Of a stretch of DNA of 64,000 nt, positions 26,217-34,150 are shown piece by piece (within the stretch, counting starts at the first letter, position 1; each line of letters opens with the position of its first letter). Under the pieces are notes generated by a model. That model searched no databases. It was not told the origin of the DNA and was given only the letters and a program-made list of their open reading frames with translations. Both the position numbers and the translations under genes were made by a program. The stretch covers positions 1,364,001 to 1,428,000 of the forward strand of contig NZ_JACCFJ010000001.1 of assembly GCF_013410345.1 (NCBI RefSeq), written 5' to 3'. Source of the stretch: Saccharopolyspora hordei (GTDB taxonomy: Bacteria > Actinomycetota > Actinomycetes > Mycobacteriales > Pseudonocardiaceae).

Positions 26217-27056
26217 GTGGCAGCAGGGGAGTTCGGGCGCGCGGTGCGCCGCTGGCGCGACCGGGTCTCGCCGGAGGCGGCCGGCCTGCCCGTCGGTGGG
26301 CGCCGGCGCGCTCCGGGGTTGCGTCGCGAGGAGCTGGCCGGGCTGGCCGGGATCTCGGTCGACTACGTCACCCGCCTGGAACAGGGCCGCGCGGCCCACC
26401 CCTCGGCGCAGGTCGTCGAGGCCCTGGCCAGGGCGCTGCGGCTGTCGTCCACGGAGCGGGCGCACCTGTTCCGGCTGGCCGGGCTGGCGCCCCCGGGCTC
26501 GGACACCGCTCCCGGTTTCCTCACGCCGAGCGTGCAGCGACTGCTGGACCGGCTGACCGGGACTCCGGTCGTGGTCCACGACGCGCTGTGGACGCTGCTC
26601 GTGGCCAACCCGCCGTACGCGGCGCTGATGGGCGATCCCTCCATGTGGCGCGGCAACGAGCGCAACGCCGTGTGGCGGACCTTCCTGGGACCGCCCAGCA
26701 GGGTCCGGCACACCCCGGAGTCCCGGCGTGCGCTCGAAGTCGCGCTGGTCGCCGACCTGCGCTCGGCCGCCGCCCGCTACCCGGCGGACCAGCGGCTCCA
26801 GCGCCTGGTCGCCGAGCTGCGCGCGCAGAGCGAGCGGTTCGCCGAGCTGTGGGACTCCGGCGCCGTCGGCCGCCACGAGGCCGCGCGCAAGACCGTCGAC
26901 CACCCGCACGTCGGTCCGGTGACGCTGGACTGCGACGTGCTCACCGTGGCGGGCAGCGACCTGCGGATCATGGTCTACACGGCCGAGCCCGGCACCGAGG
27001 ACGCCGAGCGCCTCGAACTGGCCACCGTGCTCGGCACCCAGACGCTGGTCGAGTAG
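26217..27056 (+). CDS. XRE-family regulator with MmyB-like C-terminal domain
   Basis: A 279-residue DNA-binding protein. Residues about 10-80 are a helix-turn-helix of the XRE type, including GLRREELAGLAGISVDYVTR and RLEQGRAAHPSAQVVEALAR. The C-terminal MmyB-like ligand-binding domain contains TPVVVHDALWTLLVANPPYA and RTFLGPPSRVRHTPESRR. Such proteins often repress an adjacent SDR gene and sense a small hydrophobic ligand. The GTG at 26217 is chosen because VAAGEFGRAVRRWRDRV is the family N-terminus; no strong Shine-Dalgarno is seen. Confidence 0.88.
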   Translation: MAAGEFGRAVRRWRDRVSPEAAGLPVGGRRRAPGLRREELAGLAGISVDYVTRLEQGRAAHPSAQVVEALARALRLSSTERAHLFRLAGLAPPGSDTAPGFLTPSVQRLLDRLTGTPVVVHDALWTLLVANPPYAALMGDPSMWRGNERNAVWRTFLGPPSRVRHTPESRRALEVALVADLRSAAARYPADQRLQRLVAELRAQSERFAELWDSGAVGRHEAARKTVDHPHVGPVTLDCDVLTVAGSDLRIMVYTAEPGTEDAERLELATVLGTQTLVE

Positions 27057-27395
27057 CCGTCCCGGGTCCGCTGGAACGGGCGTCGGCGTGCCGGGTGCGG
27101 TCCACGGTGGACGAAATGGCCCATCGGTACGATCCGACTACGGGGATTCCCCGATCTCCTACGGACGCGGTGTCGATCGTGAACGGGAGTCGCATCTTCC
27201 TGGTGCCAGGAAGGAATGGCGCAGTCCAATTCGGACCGATTTCGACTCCGATCATGGCGCCGTTACTGAATCCGTCGGTCAACCACACGTTGTGGTGACT
27301 CGGTGCGAGATTGTGCGTCAGCGCTGGTAGAGATTTCCCTTGGACGACCGAGAAAGCCGTCCACTTCCGAAACCCCCTTGCATGGAGGAGTAGTT
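27057..27395. other. Intergenic region upstream of the secreted protein gene
   Basis: About 340 bases with noticeably lower GC than its surroundings, probably carrying the promoter of the next gene. I do not see a convincing -35/-10 pair or an RNA gene. Short open frames here have no recognisable features. Confidence 0.4.
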
Positions 27396-27920
27396 ATGAA
27401 GCGCGCTCGCTGGATGCTGGGTGCTCTGGGTGCCATGGCTGCGCTCGCGATGGCTCCGGCTCTGCCCGCCTCGGCGCAGACCGATTGGGGTTACTCCACC
27501 GAAATCACGAACGTCGCCAACGGGGCGCACTGGACCGTCCAGCCCTCGAGCCAGGTCGTCTCGAGCTCCACCCTGCCGATGGAACTGCTGGGCCAGAACG
27601 CCCAGTGGAGGGTCCAGCGGCAGTTCGACGGCACGGTCACCATCCAGAACGAGGCGACGGGGAAGTGCGCGGAGACCACGCTCCAGGCCAACGAGCCGGT
27701 CTTCATCGCGCCCTGCCAGCCCTGGGACGAGAACCAGCGCTGGAACCTGAGCCCGCGCTGGGACGGTGTCGTGATCACGCCGGCGAAGGCCCCGCACCTG
27801 GCGGTCGTCAGCGGTGCTGACCAGTTCCGCGACACCACCCTGACGCTGGGGGCGCGGCCGTTCGACCAGAACGGCAACGTCTTCGACACCGCCAACGCGG
27901 TGTTCCGGCTGAACTACTGA
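27396..27920 (+). CDS. Secreted protein with ricin-B-like repeat
   Basis: A 174-residue exported protein. The signal peptide is clear (MKRARWMLGALGAMAALAMA, cleaved near ASA-QTD). The mature part has one segment resembling a beta-trefoil lectin repeat: GTVTIQNEATGKCAETTLQ, then DENQRWNLSPRW, where QRW corresponds to the Q-x-W signature. The cysteines in GKCAE and APCQP fit the conserved disulfide. A carbohydrate-binding role is an inference. ATG 27396 is preceded by GGAGGAG. It is transcribed alone and ends in a perfect terminator hairpin. Confidence 0.75.
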   Translation: MKRARWMLGALGAMAALAMAPALPASAQTDWGYSTEITNVANGAHWTVQPSSQVVSSSTLPMELLGQNAQWRVQRQFDGTVTIQNEATGKCAETTLQANEPVFIAPCQPWDENQRWNLSPRWDGVVITPAKAPHLAVVSGADQFRDTTLTLGARPFDQNGNVFDTANAVFRLNY

Positions 27921-27965
27921 GCCCAGCCGGAGTGCTCCTGTTCTCCGTCCCAACTCGGCTGTAGG

Positions 27966-27997
27966 AGCCCGCTGGTCCGTCACCGGACCAGCGGGCT
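27966..27997 (+). terminator. Perfect hairpin terminator
   Basis: AGCCCGCTGGTCCG (27966-27979) and CGGACCAGCGGGCT (27984-27997) form a perfect 14-bp stem with a TCAC loop, 45 bases after the secreted protein gene. Confidence 0.9.
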
Positions 27998-28974
27998 CTG
28001 CCGTGTTCGCCGCGTCTCGGCTCTGCTCACCGCGAAGCGCGCGGCTGTCCTGGACGCCGCCCTGTCGGCGGTCGTGGGGCCGGCGTGCCCGCCAGGAGCA
28101 CCGCAGGTCCCGGAGCGGGACGCACAGGACGAGGTGGTTCAGCACGACGCCAAGGTCGCACCGATCGAGCGGGGACGAGCAGAGCGGCTGCCGGCTGTCG
28201 TCCAGCGCGCGAAGAACTGCTCGGCCCGGTGATCGTCCACCGGGCCGAGCAGCCATGGCCACTGTGCTGACTCAGTGGCGGTCAGTGCGAGCTCGGTGCG
28301 CGCATGACAGGAGCCCCTCGTGGAACCGCGGAGGGCTGTGGAGACCGCAGGCCGGTGCGGGTGAGCACTGACCGTGCGGGTCCTGGTCGGGATGGGAAGG
28401 ATCCCGCAACAACGGGACAGTTCAGAACAGTAGCGTGCGCAGAACCGCGCGCAACCGGAGAAAACGGGGGCTCACCTCTTCCAGCGATCAAGGAAGGTGC
28501 ATATTCCCATCGTCATTTCGATCGTGGCGAAATGACAGAAAAACCAGAAGTCCACAGTGGATTTCCAAGGACTGTTGGCTGGTGGTGATCGGACGGGATC
28601 CGCGCCGAGTCGCCCTGCTGGTTGGTCGTGCGATCACGGCCCGCCGGTCGTCGTCGTGGCTGTGCGGCTGTTCGCCCCGCTCGCGCCCGATCTGTGAACC
28701 CGCGTCGGGTTCTGGTTGTCGTTGCCGCGAACGGGTTTTTCGTGATCACTGATCGTCAGGAGGTCGCCGGGAGATCCGGTGGATCGGGTCGGGAGCCGTT
28801 CTCCAGGGGGACGCGTGCGCGCGGCAGGACCGCGGCAGTCTGCGCACTGCGTCGCGGGTACCGGATCGGGCGCCCACGATCGGTGATCATTCCTTGCTCA
28901 TCAGGAGAGATCGTCGGCGGTGCGGTAGAGAAGGGGAGGGTTCCTGTTCCGCTCGGACGGAGGATGACGCGAAG
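27998..28974. other. Gene-poor stretch with an orphan hairpin
   Basis: About 980 bases with no credible protein gene. The right two-thirds has lower GC than the window average and holds no conserved frame. A perfect hairpin at 28217-28252 has no adjacent gene to terminate. Confidence 0.45.
28217..28252. terminator. Orphan terminator-like hairpin
   Basis: CTGCTCGGCCCGGTG (28217-28231) pairs perfectly with CACCGGGCCGAGCAG (28238-28252) over a six-base loop. The nearest gene ends about 300 bases to the left and already has a terminator. It may mark the end of a lost gene or of an untranslated transcript. Confidence 0.6.
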
Positions 28975-29379
28975 ATGCCTGAGATTCGGTTGCTCGGTCG
29001 GGCCGCAGCGGGTGTGGCGTGCGCGGTGGCAGTGCTGGTCCCCGGAGCTGCCGCGGCTGCGGCTCACGACGACGCGCAGCAGAGCGAGGTGACGTTGTCG
29101 GTCACCGAGACCAACCGGGAGACCAGGACGGTGACGCTGAACTGCGATCCGGTAGGCGGTGACCACCCGCAGGCGGACCTCGCCTGCCACCAGCTCCAGC
29201 TCGTTGACGGCAACGTCCAACGCCTGGACGCGCGGACCGCGAGCACCTGCACGAAGGAGCTCCGCACCGTCAACGCAGAGGCGAAGGGGAGCTGGCGCGG
29301 CAACGCGGTCGACTTCCAGTTGTCGGAGGCCAACATGTGCTCCCTCAAGGCCCGCACCGGGGCGCTGTTCGACTTCTGA
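28975..29379 (+). CDS. Subtilisin-inhibitor-like (SSI family) secreted protein
   Basis: A 134-residue exported protein. After a signal peptide ending in alanines (GAAAAAAHDDAQ), the mature domain follows the Streptomyces subtilisin inhibitor pattern. It has TLNCDPVGGDHPQADLAC (first disulfide pair), the reactive loop STCTKELRTV, then EAKGSWRGNAVDF, ANMCSLKARTGALFDF (second Cys, conserved end). Aligned on the loop cysteine, P1 would be Lys and P1' Glu, which suggests a trypsin-like target rather than subtilisin. The conserved aromatic after P1' is replaced. ATG 28975 is preceded by GGAGG at eleven bases. Identification is good; inhibitory activity is inferred. Confidence 0.83.
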   Translation: MPEIRLLGRAAAGVACAVAVLVPGAAAAAAHDDAQQSEVTLSVTETNRETRTVTLNCDPVGGDHPQADLACHQLQLVDGNVQRLDARTASTCTKELRTVNAEAKGSWRGNAVDFQLSEANMCSLKARTGALFDF

Positions 29380-29624
29380 CGGCGTCCCGGCGCGGCTCCA
29401 AGCTTGCCGAGAAGGCAAGGCGCGGCGTGAAAGTCGCCGTCTCGTGGGCCCCCTCGCGCACTCCACGGGTCGGAGCCAAGGCGAGTGCCAACGCTGGGCG
29501 TGACTCGGCCCAGTCAGCTGCCTGCGCCGCGTTGGGGTGGCTTCACCGGCGCCGGCCGGTGGAGCCACCACTCCTCGTCCGAGTCGTGCAGTGGGAACGG
29601 TGCGGACGAGCCGGTCACACCACG

Positions 29625-29660
29625 GATCGGGGAGCGGACCCGCGGGCCCGCTCCCCGATC
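29625..29660 (-). terminator. Hairpin terminator of the minus-strand secreted gene
   Basis: GATCGGGGAGCGG (29625-29637) and CCGCTCCCCGATC (29648-29660) form a perfect 13-bp stem with a GC-rich loop. It lies 17 bases beyond the minus-strand stop at 29678 and may also end transcription of the SSI gene from the other side. Confidence 0.85.
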
Positions 29661-29677
29661 TCCGTTCTGGCGGCCGG

Positions 29678-30085
29678 TCAGCAGCGACCGGGCAGCACGC
29701 GGTCCACGACCACGGCGTCCCCGCTGGTGACGACGAGTCGGGAGTCGACTCCCCTGTCCAGGCTGATCACGTTGATCGACGGCCCCTCACCGGTGACCGA
29801 GCCGGAAGCGCGCTGGGTGCCGTTGACGGTGACGGAGTAGCCGACCTCCTGGCCGTCCTTGGCCGTGCTGCTCATCGTCAGCTGCACGGTCGGCTGGGCG
29901 TGCTGCAGCACGGCGGGCTCGACCAGCTTCGAGATGAACGGCAAGTCGATGCGCAGGCACTGCACCTGGCCCACCTCGACCTGCAGCGGGGGTGCGGCCC
30001 ACGCCGTTGCGGCGACCACCGAGCTGCCGGCGGCGAGCGCTCCCAGTGCGGCCAGCGAGACCGCTGTTCCACGACGGATTCCCAT
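29678..30085 (-). CDS. Small secreted protein of unknown function
   Basis: A 135-residue protein with a clear signal peptide (positive start, hydrophobic run, cleavage near TAWAAP). The mature part is beta-rich (VQLTMSSTAKDGQEVGYSV; GPSINVISLDRGVDSRLVV), with one Cys near residue 43 and another as the last residue, a probable disulfide. I do not recognise a family. ATG 30085 is supported by AGGAGG eight bases upstream. It sits among two other small secreted proteins. Confidence 0.75.
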   Translation of the reverse strand: MGIRRGTAVSLAALGALAAGSSVVAATAWAAPPLQVEVGQVQCLRIDLPFISKLVEPAVLQHAQPTVQLTMSSTAKDGQEVGYSVTVNGTQRASGSVTGEGPSINVISLDRGVDSRLVVTSGDAVVVDRVLPGRC

Positions 30086-30459
30086 GGTCCTACCTCCTGC
30101 TCATTGGACTCCGGAGCCGGATCGACGACGAACACCGGGGCTGTCCGCACCGTGCGCATGGCGGGGCCCCGGGACCGCGGCGTCGCTCGACGCGCGCGAA
30201 AACCGTTGATGTGAACCGTTTTCTCGGTCCCAGGTCGGAGAACTTGATCGAGATCGATCCTAGTTCGTGATCTGTGGCCCGGCAGTCGGAGATCCGTCAT
30301 CTGATCGGTTGGGTTGTCCGGCGCGTCCGCCGCTCCGCCTCGTCGGTGCCGCCGCACGCCCCGCGGCGCTGGTGCACCCACGGGAAGGCGGGGCGGCTCC
30401 CCCCTGTGTGGGGGCCGACCCGCCTCCGTGTCGGGACGCGGCCTGGGACCGCGGGCCGC
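30086..30459. other. Intergenic region, nothing recognised
   Basis: About 370 bases between the secreted-protein gene and the MoaD-like gene (both minus strand). It must carry the promoter of the former. Part of it (30190-30290) is lower in GC. I see no gene or RNA. Confidence 0.4.
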
Positions 30460-30759
30460 TCACCCGCCGGCCACGGCACCGACGACCAGGTAGGGCTCCC
30501 GTCCTGCGGCCACCTCCGGCGGCAGCGGGGCGTCCGGCGACTCGTGCGAGAGGTCCTGCTCGCAGGCGAAGAAGCGGATGAAGGCGCGGCGCTGCTGGGT
30601 CTCGTGGTCGCGCACGGTCCCGCGCAGCACCGGGTACCGCGCCTCCAGCGCGTCGAGCACCGCGCGCTGGGTCGGTGGCCCGTCGACCTCGACCACGACC
30701 TCGCGGTCGGTGATCCCGGCCAGCGTGCGCAGGTGGTTGGGCAGTCTGATGCGGATCAT
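30460..30759 (-). CDS. MoaD/ThiS-family ubiquitin-like protein
   Basis: A 99-residue beta-grasp protein. The start [16 protein letters not shown], the central [19 protein letters not shown] and the end VVGAVAGG match the MoaD/ThiS sulfur-carrier family. The C-terminal Gly-Gly, which is adenylated and thiocarboxylated in true carriers, is present at the very end. The segment [18 protein letters not shown] is an insert relative to short MoaD. The gene begins within the stop codon of the BNR-repeat gene (ATGA), so the two are translationally coupled. No MoaE or ThiG gene is near, so a molybdopterin or thiamine role is not supported by context. Confidence 0.83.
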   Translation of the reverse strand: MIRIRLPNHLRTLAGITDREVVVEVDGPPTQRAVLDALEARYPVLRGTVRDHETQQRRAFIRFFACEQDLSHESPDAPLPPEVAAGREPYLVVGAVAGG

Positions 30760-31871
30760 GGCAACGTCTGCACCTCCACGGAGAGCACCGCGGGCAGGTC
30801 GCGGACGATCGGCTGCCAGCTGTCGCCGGCGTCGGCCGACACGTAGACCTGGCCGCCGGTGGTGCCGAAGTAGACGCCGCAGTCGTCGAGGGAGTCGACC
30901 GCCATCGCGTCGCGCAGCACGTTGACGTAGCAGTGCTCCTGCGGCAGCCCCTGGGTCAGCGGCTCCCACTCGCCGCCACCGGTCCGGCTGCGGTACACCC
31001 GCAGCTTCCCCTCCGGCGGGTAGTGCTGCTCGTCGCTCGTGATCGGCACGACGTAGACGGTGTCCGGTTCGTGCGCGTGCACCTCGATCGGGAAGCCGAA
31101 GTCCGAGGGCAGGTCGCCGCTGATCTCGTACCAGGACTCGCCCGCGTCGTCGCTGCGCATCACGTCCCAGTGCTTCTGCATGAACAGCACGTCCGGGCGC
31201 TCGGGGTGCACGGCCAGCCGGTGCACGCAGTGCCCGACCTCGGCCTCCGGTTCCGGGATGAACTCCGAGCGCAGGCCGCGGTTGATCGGTTTCCAGGTGG
31301 TGCCGCCGTCGTCGGTGCGGAAGGCGCCGGCCGCGGAGATCGCGGTGTAGAAGCGGTCGGCGTCGTGCGGCGCCTGGATGATCGTGTGCAGGCACATGCC
31401 GCCGGCCCCGGGCTGCCAGCCGGAGGCCGAGCCGTGCCGGCGCAGCCCGGGCAGCTCGTGCCAGCTCGCCCCGCCGTCGGTGGTGCGGAACAGCGCGGCG
31501 TCCTCGGCCCCGGCGTAGGCGGTGTCCGGGTCGGTGGGGGACGGTTCGAGGTGCCAGACGCGGGTGAACGTCCACGGCTGCTGGCTGCCGTCGTACCACT
31601 GGTGCGTGCCGGTCGCGCCCTCGTAGGCGAAGTGGTTGTCGACGGGCTGCCAGGTGCGGCCGCCGTCGTCGGAGCGCTGGACCTGCTGGCCGAACCATCC
31701 CAGCGACGGCGCGGCGTAGAGGCGGTCGGGGGCGGCGGGGGAGCCCGTGAGGTGGTAGACCTCCCACCCGCCGAAGTGCGGACCGCTGATGTCCCAGTCC
31801 TGCCGGGTGCCGTCGGCGGTCAGGACGAAGGCACCTTTGCGGGTGCCGACGAGTGCTCTGACGCGGCTCAT
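30756..31871 (-). CDS. BNR/YCF48-like beta-propeller protein
   Basis: A 371-residue protein with six Asp-box-type repeats: [72 protein letters not shown]. They are spaced as in sialidase-like or YCF48-like propellers. The N-terminus ([20 protein letters not shown]) is typical of a cytoplasmic family sometimes labelled exo-alpha-sialidase, but no sialidase arginine triad is evident and there is no signal peptide. Glycosidase activity is therefore unproven. Its stop overlaps the MoaD-like start. ATG 31871 is preceded by GGGGAGCG. Confidence 0.85.
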   Translation of the reverse strand: MSRVRALVGTRKGAFVLTADGTRQDWDISGPHFGGWEVYHLTGSPAAPDRLYAAPSLGWFGQQVQRSDDGGRTWQPVDNHFAYEGATGTHQWYDGSQQPWTFTRVWHLEPSPTDPDTAYAGAEDAALFRTTDGGASWHELPGLRRHGSASGWQPGAGGMCLHTIIQAPHDADRFYTAISAAGAFRTDDGGTTWKPINRGLRSEFIPEPEAEVGHCVHRLAVHPERPDVLFMQKHWDVMRSDDAGESWYEISGDLPSDFGFPIEVHAHEPDTVYVVPITSDEQHYPPEGKLRVYRSRTGGGEWEPLTQGLPQEHCYVNVLRDAMAVDSLDDCGVYFGTTGGQVYVSADAGDSWQPIVRDLPAVLSVEVQTLP

Positions 31872-32086
31872 CGCTCGCTCCCCGTGGTCGTCCGGTCGTC
31901 GGTCTCTGCCAGTGACGACTCGCGCCGGACCGAGAACTCATCGGTCCTCACCCGAACGGGTCAGCGGCCGGGCGGTGGGGAGGTGGCGAGGAATTGCCAG
32001 GATCCGGTGAGGTCCGACCGGGAACTGCTTAGCTGTGCGAAACTCCTGCGCGCTGAGTGTCCCTTCTCCCCCAGGAGGTTCCGCAC

Positions 32087-32764
32087 GTGCGCACGAGGTC
32101 CTTCGTCGCCATCGCCCTGCTCGGTTCGCTCGTCTCCGGCTGCGCCACGGCGCAGGGCGCCGGTCCCGCCGAGCCGCTCCCGAACCTGTCCGACCTCAAG
32201 GAGTCCATCGTGGACTACCACGACTCCGGGCGCTGGGACGCCGACATCGCCCGCGCGACCGAGCGCGGTCGGCAGTACCTGGCCCACCGGTTGCGGCAGG
32301 GGGTGGACAAGCCCGCGATCGTGCTGGACATCGACGAGACCAGCCTCTCCACCTACGGCTACGAGGTGGACCGCGACTTCGGCTACGACAAGGCGTCGTT
32401 CGACGAGTACGTGCTGTCCCGGCAGCCCACCGCGATCGAGGCGACGCGGGACCTGGTGCGGTTCGCCGACTCCCACGGGGTCGCGGTCTTCTTCGTCACC
32501 GGTCGCCGCGAGGACCCCGCGATGCGCGCGGCCACCGAGCAGGACCTGCGCGAGGAGGGCTACCCGGAGCACGACGCCCTGTACCTGCGGCCGGCCGACG
32601 ACGCGGACGAGTCGGTGGTCCCGTACAAGAGCGGCGCCCGGGCGGACATCGAGCGCCAGGGCTACCGGATCGTGCTGAACATCGGCGACCAGGACTCCGA
32701 CCTCGACGGCGGTCACGCCGAGCGTGCCGTGAAGCTGCCGAACCCGATGTACGAAGTGGACTGA
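32087..32764 (+). CDS. HAD-superfamily acid phosphatase lipoprotein (class B-like)
   Basis: A 225-residue exported phosphatase. The start has a signal peptide ending in the lipobox LVSGC, so Cys16 is the likely lipid anchor. HAD motif I is AIVLDIDETSLSTY (nucleophile and acid Asp), motif II is VFFVTGRRED, motif III uses VVPYKSGARADIE, and motif IV is LNIGDQDSDLDGG. The order and size fit class III acid phosphatases of actinobacteria and the OlpA/HppA type. GTG 32087 is supported by AGGAGG eight bases upstream. Substrates are likely extracellular phosphomonoesters such as nucleotides. A hairpin follows directly. Confidence 0.9.
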   Translation: MRTRSFVAIALLGSLVSGCATAQGAGPAEPLPNLSDLKESIVDYHDSGRWDADIARATERGRQYLAHRLRQGVDKPAIVLDIDETSLSTYGYEVDRDFGYDKASFDEYVLSRQPTAIEATRDLVRFADSHGVAVFFVTGRREDPAMRAATEQDLREEGYPEHDALYLRPADDADESVVPYKSGARADIERQGYRIVLNIGDQDSDLDGGHAERAVKLPNPMYEVD

Positions 32765-32771
32765 ACCGGCG

Positions 32772-32805
32772 GGCCCCGGGCGGTCGCCGGAGACCGTCCG
32801 GGGCC
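32772..32805 (+). terminator. Hairpin terminator after the acid phosphatase
   Basis: GGCCCCGGGCGGTC (32772-32785) and GACCGTCCGGGGCC (32792-32805) form a 14-bp stem with one G-T wobble pair, seven bases after the stop. Confidence 0.85.
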
Positions 32806-33178
32806 GGAGCGCGCTGCGACGACGTCCAGCGTGCCGTCGCAGGGCCGCAGGGCCCTGACGCCGGGAGCTCGTCGGCCCGCGCGGTGCGCGGTGACCGGAC
32901 GGCCGGCTGCTCACCGACCGGCGCCAGGGAGAACGGCGGGGGTCGGTCGCCTGCAGGGATGTCCGCCGTTCTGGCCGATGCGTGCCTCCCTGCGGTGTCC
33001 CGGTCGGCCTCGCCGGGACGGCTCGCGGTGGGGTCTTCCGCCCCGGATCGAGTTCCCGCGCCCAGCCGCAGAGCGCGGGAACTCGATCTCCTTCGGGGGC
33101 CCGGGCCGGGGGGGCGTGGTCCACGAGGGACTCCGGCGCCGGGGTCGGGGCGGGGGTCTGGGGGCTGCGCGGCGCGGG
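32806..33178. other. Intergenic region between convergent genes
   Basis: About 370 bases between the phosphatase and the unknown minus-strand gene. Apart from a strong hairpin at 33046-33088 I see nothing. Confidence 0.4.
33046..33088 (-). terminator. Strong hairpin, probable terminator
   Basis: GATCGAGTTCCCGCG (33046-33060) and CGCGGGAACTCGATC (33074-33088) form a perfect 15-bp stem over a 13-base loop. It lies 90 bases past the stop of the minus-strand gene at 33179 and is read through first by that transcript. Confidence 0.7.
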
Positions 33179-33535
33179 TCAGGCAGACGCCGCGAGCCAG
33201 GCCGTGCGGCCGGCGTGGGTGGGGACCCAGCAACCCGTCGGCGGCGTACCGATCTCCGGGGCCGGGTCGCTGAGCGCCAGCAGCTCGTTGATCACCTCGC
33301 GCGCCGATCCGGTGGTGCGCCAGAGCACCTTCTTCGGGAACAGCACGTCCGGCTCGTCACCGGGGACACGGGCCGCGTCGGCGTCGTGCTCCCCGAAGAG
33401 CTGCAGGATGTCGAAGACACCGCGGTGCACCCGGATGCCGACGACGGCGACGATCCCGCCGTCGGCATCACGCGGGTGCGCGAACTGGAAGTCGCGCGCG
33501 ACCAGCGCTTGCAGGCCGTTCGTAATGTCGTACAT
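33179..33535 (-). CDS. Conserved protein of unknown function near the DUF397 gene
   Basis: A 118-residue protein starting MYDITNGLQALVARDFQF. It has a mixed alpha/beta pattern, with IVAVVGIRVHRGVFDILQLF and VLFPKKVLWRTTGSAREVIN. I do not recognise a domain. The start is the ATG at 33535; no clear Shine-Dalgarno is seen. It follows the DUF397 gene by 59 bases on the same strand and is probably co-transcribed. In WhiJ/BldB-type loci a third small gene often accompanies the HTH and DUF397 genes, so it may be part of that module. Confidence 0.65.
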   Translation of the reverse strand: MYDITNGLQALVARDFQFAHPRDADGGIVAVVGIRVHRGVFDILQLFGEHDADAARVPGDEPDVLFPKKVLWRTTGSAREVINELLALSDPAPEIGTPPTGCWVPTHAGRTAWLAASA

Positions 33536-33594
33536 GGCGCCACCGAAATCCGTCGTGCGGGCCCGGACCGCGCCGCCTGCGCGGTCGCGGTCCG

Positions 33595-33831
33595 TCAGGC
33601 GATCAGGTCGTCGAACTCGCCGTCCTTGGCTCCGTTCAAGAACGCGGCGATCTCGTCCCGGCTGTACACCAGTGCCGGTCCCTCGGGGTACCGCGAGTTC
33701 CTGACAGCCACCCCGCCATCGACCAGTGGCGCCAGTTCCACGCAGTTGCCCACCGCGCCGCTGTGGCGGCTCTTGCGCCACTTCGCGTTGGGGAGCTGCT
33801 TCGCTGGCATACCGTTCTGGATCTTCGGCAT
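33595..33831 (-). CDS. DUF397 protein (BldB-like regulatory partner)
   Basis: A 78-residue small protein with the DUF397 core: LPNAKWRKSRHSGAVGNCVE, then VAVRNSRYPEGPALVYSRD, then EIAAFLNGAKDGEFDDLI. In Streptomyces, members such as BldB partner with adjacent XRE/DUF5753 proteins of the WhiJ type in controlling development. Such a partner is encoded at 34151-35017. ATG 33831 fits the family N-terminus; the upstream AGGG is weak. A large TGCA-rich palindrome lies 28 bases upstream of the start. Confidence 0.92.
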   Translation of the reverse strand: MPKIQNGMPAKQLPNAKWRKSRHSGAVGNCVELAPLVDGGVAVRNSRYPEGPALVYSRDEIAAFLNGAKDGEFDDLIA

Positions 33832-33859
33832 CGGAACCCTACTTTCCCCCGACTAACTC

Positions 33860-33893
33860 TGCACGATCATCTGCACGTGCAGTTGATCGTGCA
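33860..33893. promoter_or_regulatory. TGCACGATCA palindrome, candidate operator of the DUF397 gene
   Basis: TGCACGATCA (33860-33869) and TGATCGTGCA (33884-33893) are exact inverted copies enclosing the self-complementary TGCACGTGCA (33872-33881). The whole 34 bases are a near-perfect palindrome. The same decamer TGCACGTGCA recurs at 33926-33935, with further TGCA half-sites at 33908 and 33914. The cluster is just upstream of the DUF397 start and is a likely binding array for the neighbouring XRE protein. Confidence 0.75.
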
Positions 33894-34107
33894 TCCACGG
33901 TAGCAGGTGCAGATGCACGATTGAATGCACGTGCACGCGGGTGAGATGTTGATCACGTGCGCGTCATCGGCGTCACTGCACCCGCCTTTCCTCGTTCGCG
34001 CTCGCACGAGGCGCGCTGACCTGCGGGTTCAGTGCGGACGCGACGGAGCGCAGAGCGCGACGGGGCTCCCGCGCGGGCGTGCGGCGCGGGTGGGCGTGAC
34101 GTGAAAT

Positions 34108-34145
34108 CGCCACCGCCCCGGCCCCGGAGGACCGCGGCGGTGGCG
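34108..34145 (-). terminator. Hairpin terminator of the XRE/DUF5753 gene
   Basis: CGCCACCGCC (34108-34117) and GGCGGTGGCG (34136-34145) form a perfect 10-bp stem six bases beyond the stop at 34151; on the minus strand it is followed by ATTTCA. Confidence 0.75.
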
Positions 34146-34150
34146 TGCGA

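Noticed and set aside
30756..31871. Calling the BNR protein a sialidase
   Set aside because: Asp-boxes alone do not show sialidase activity; the catalytic arginine triad, Tyr/Glu pair and signal peptide are not evident.
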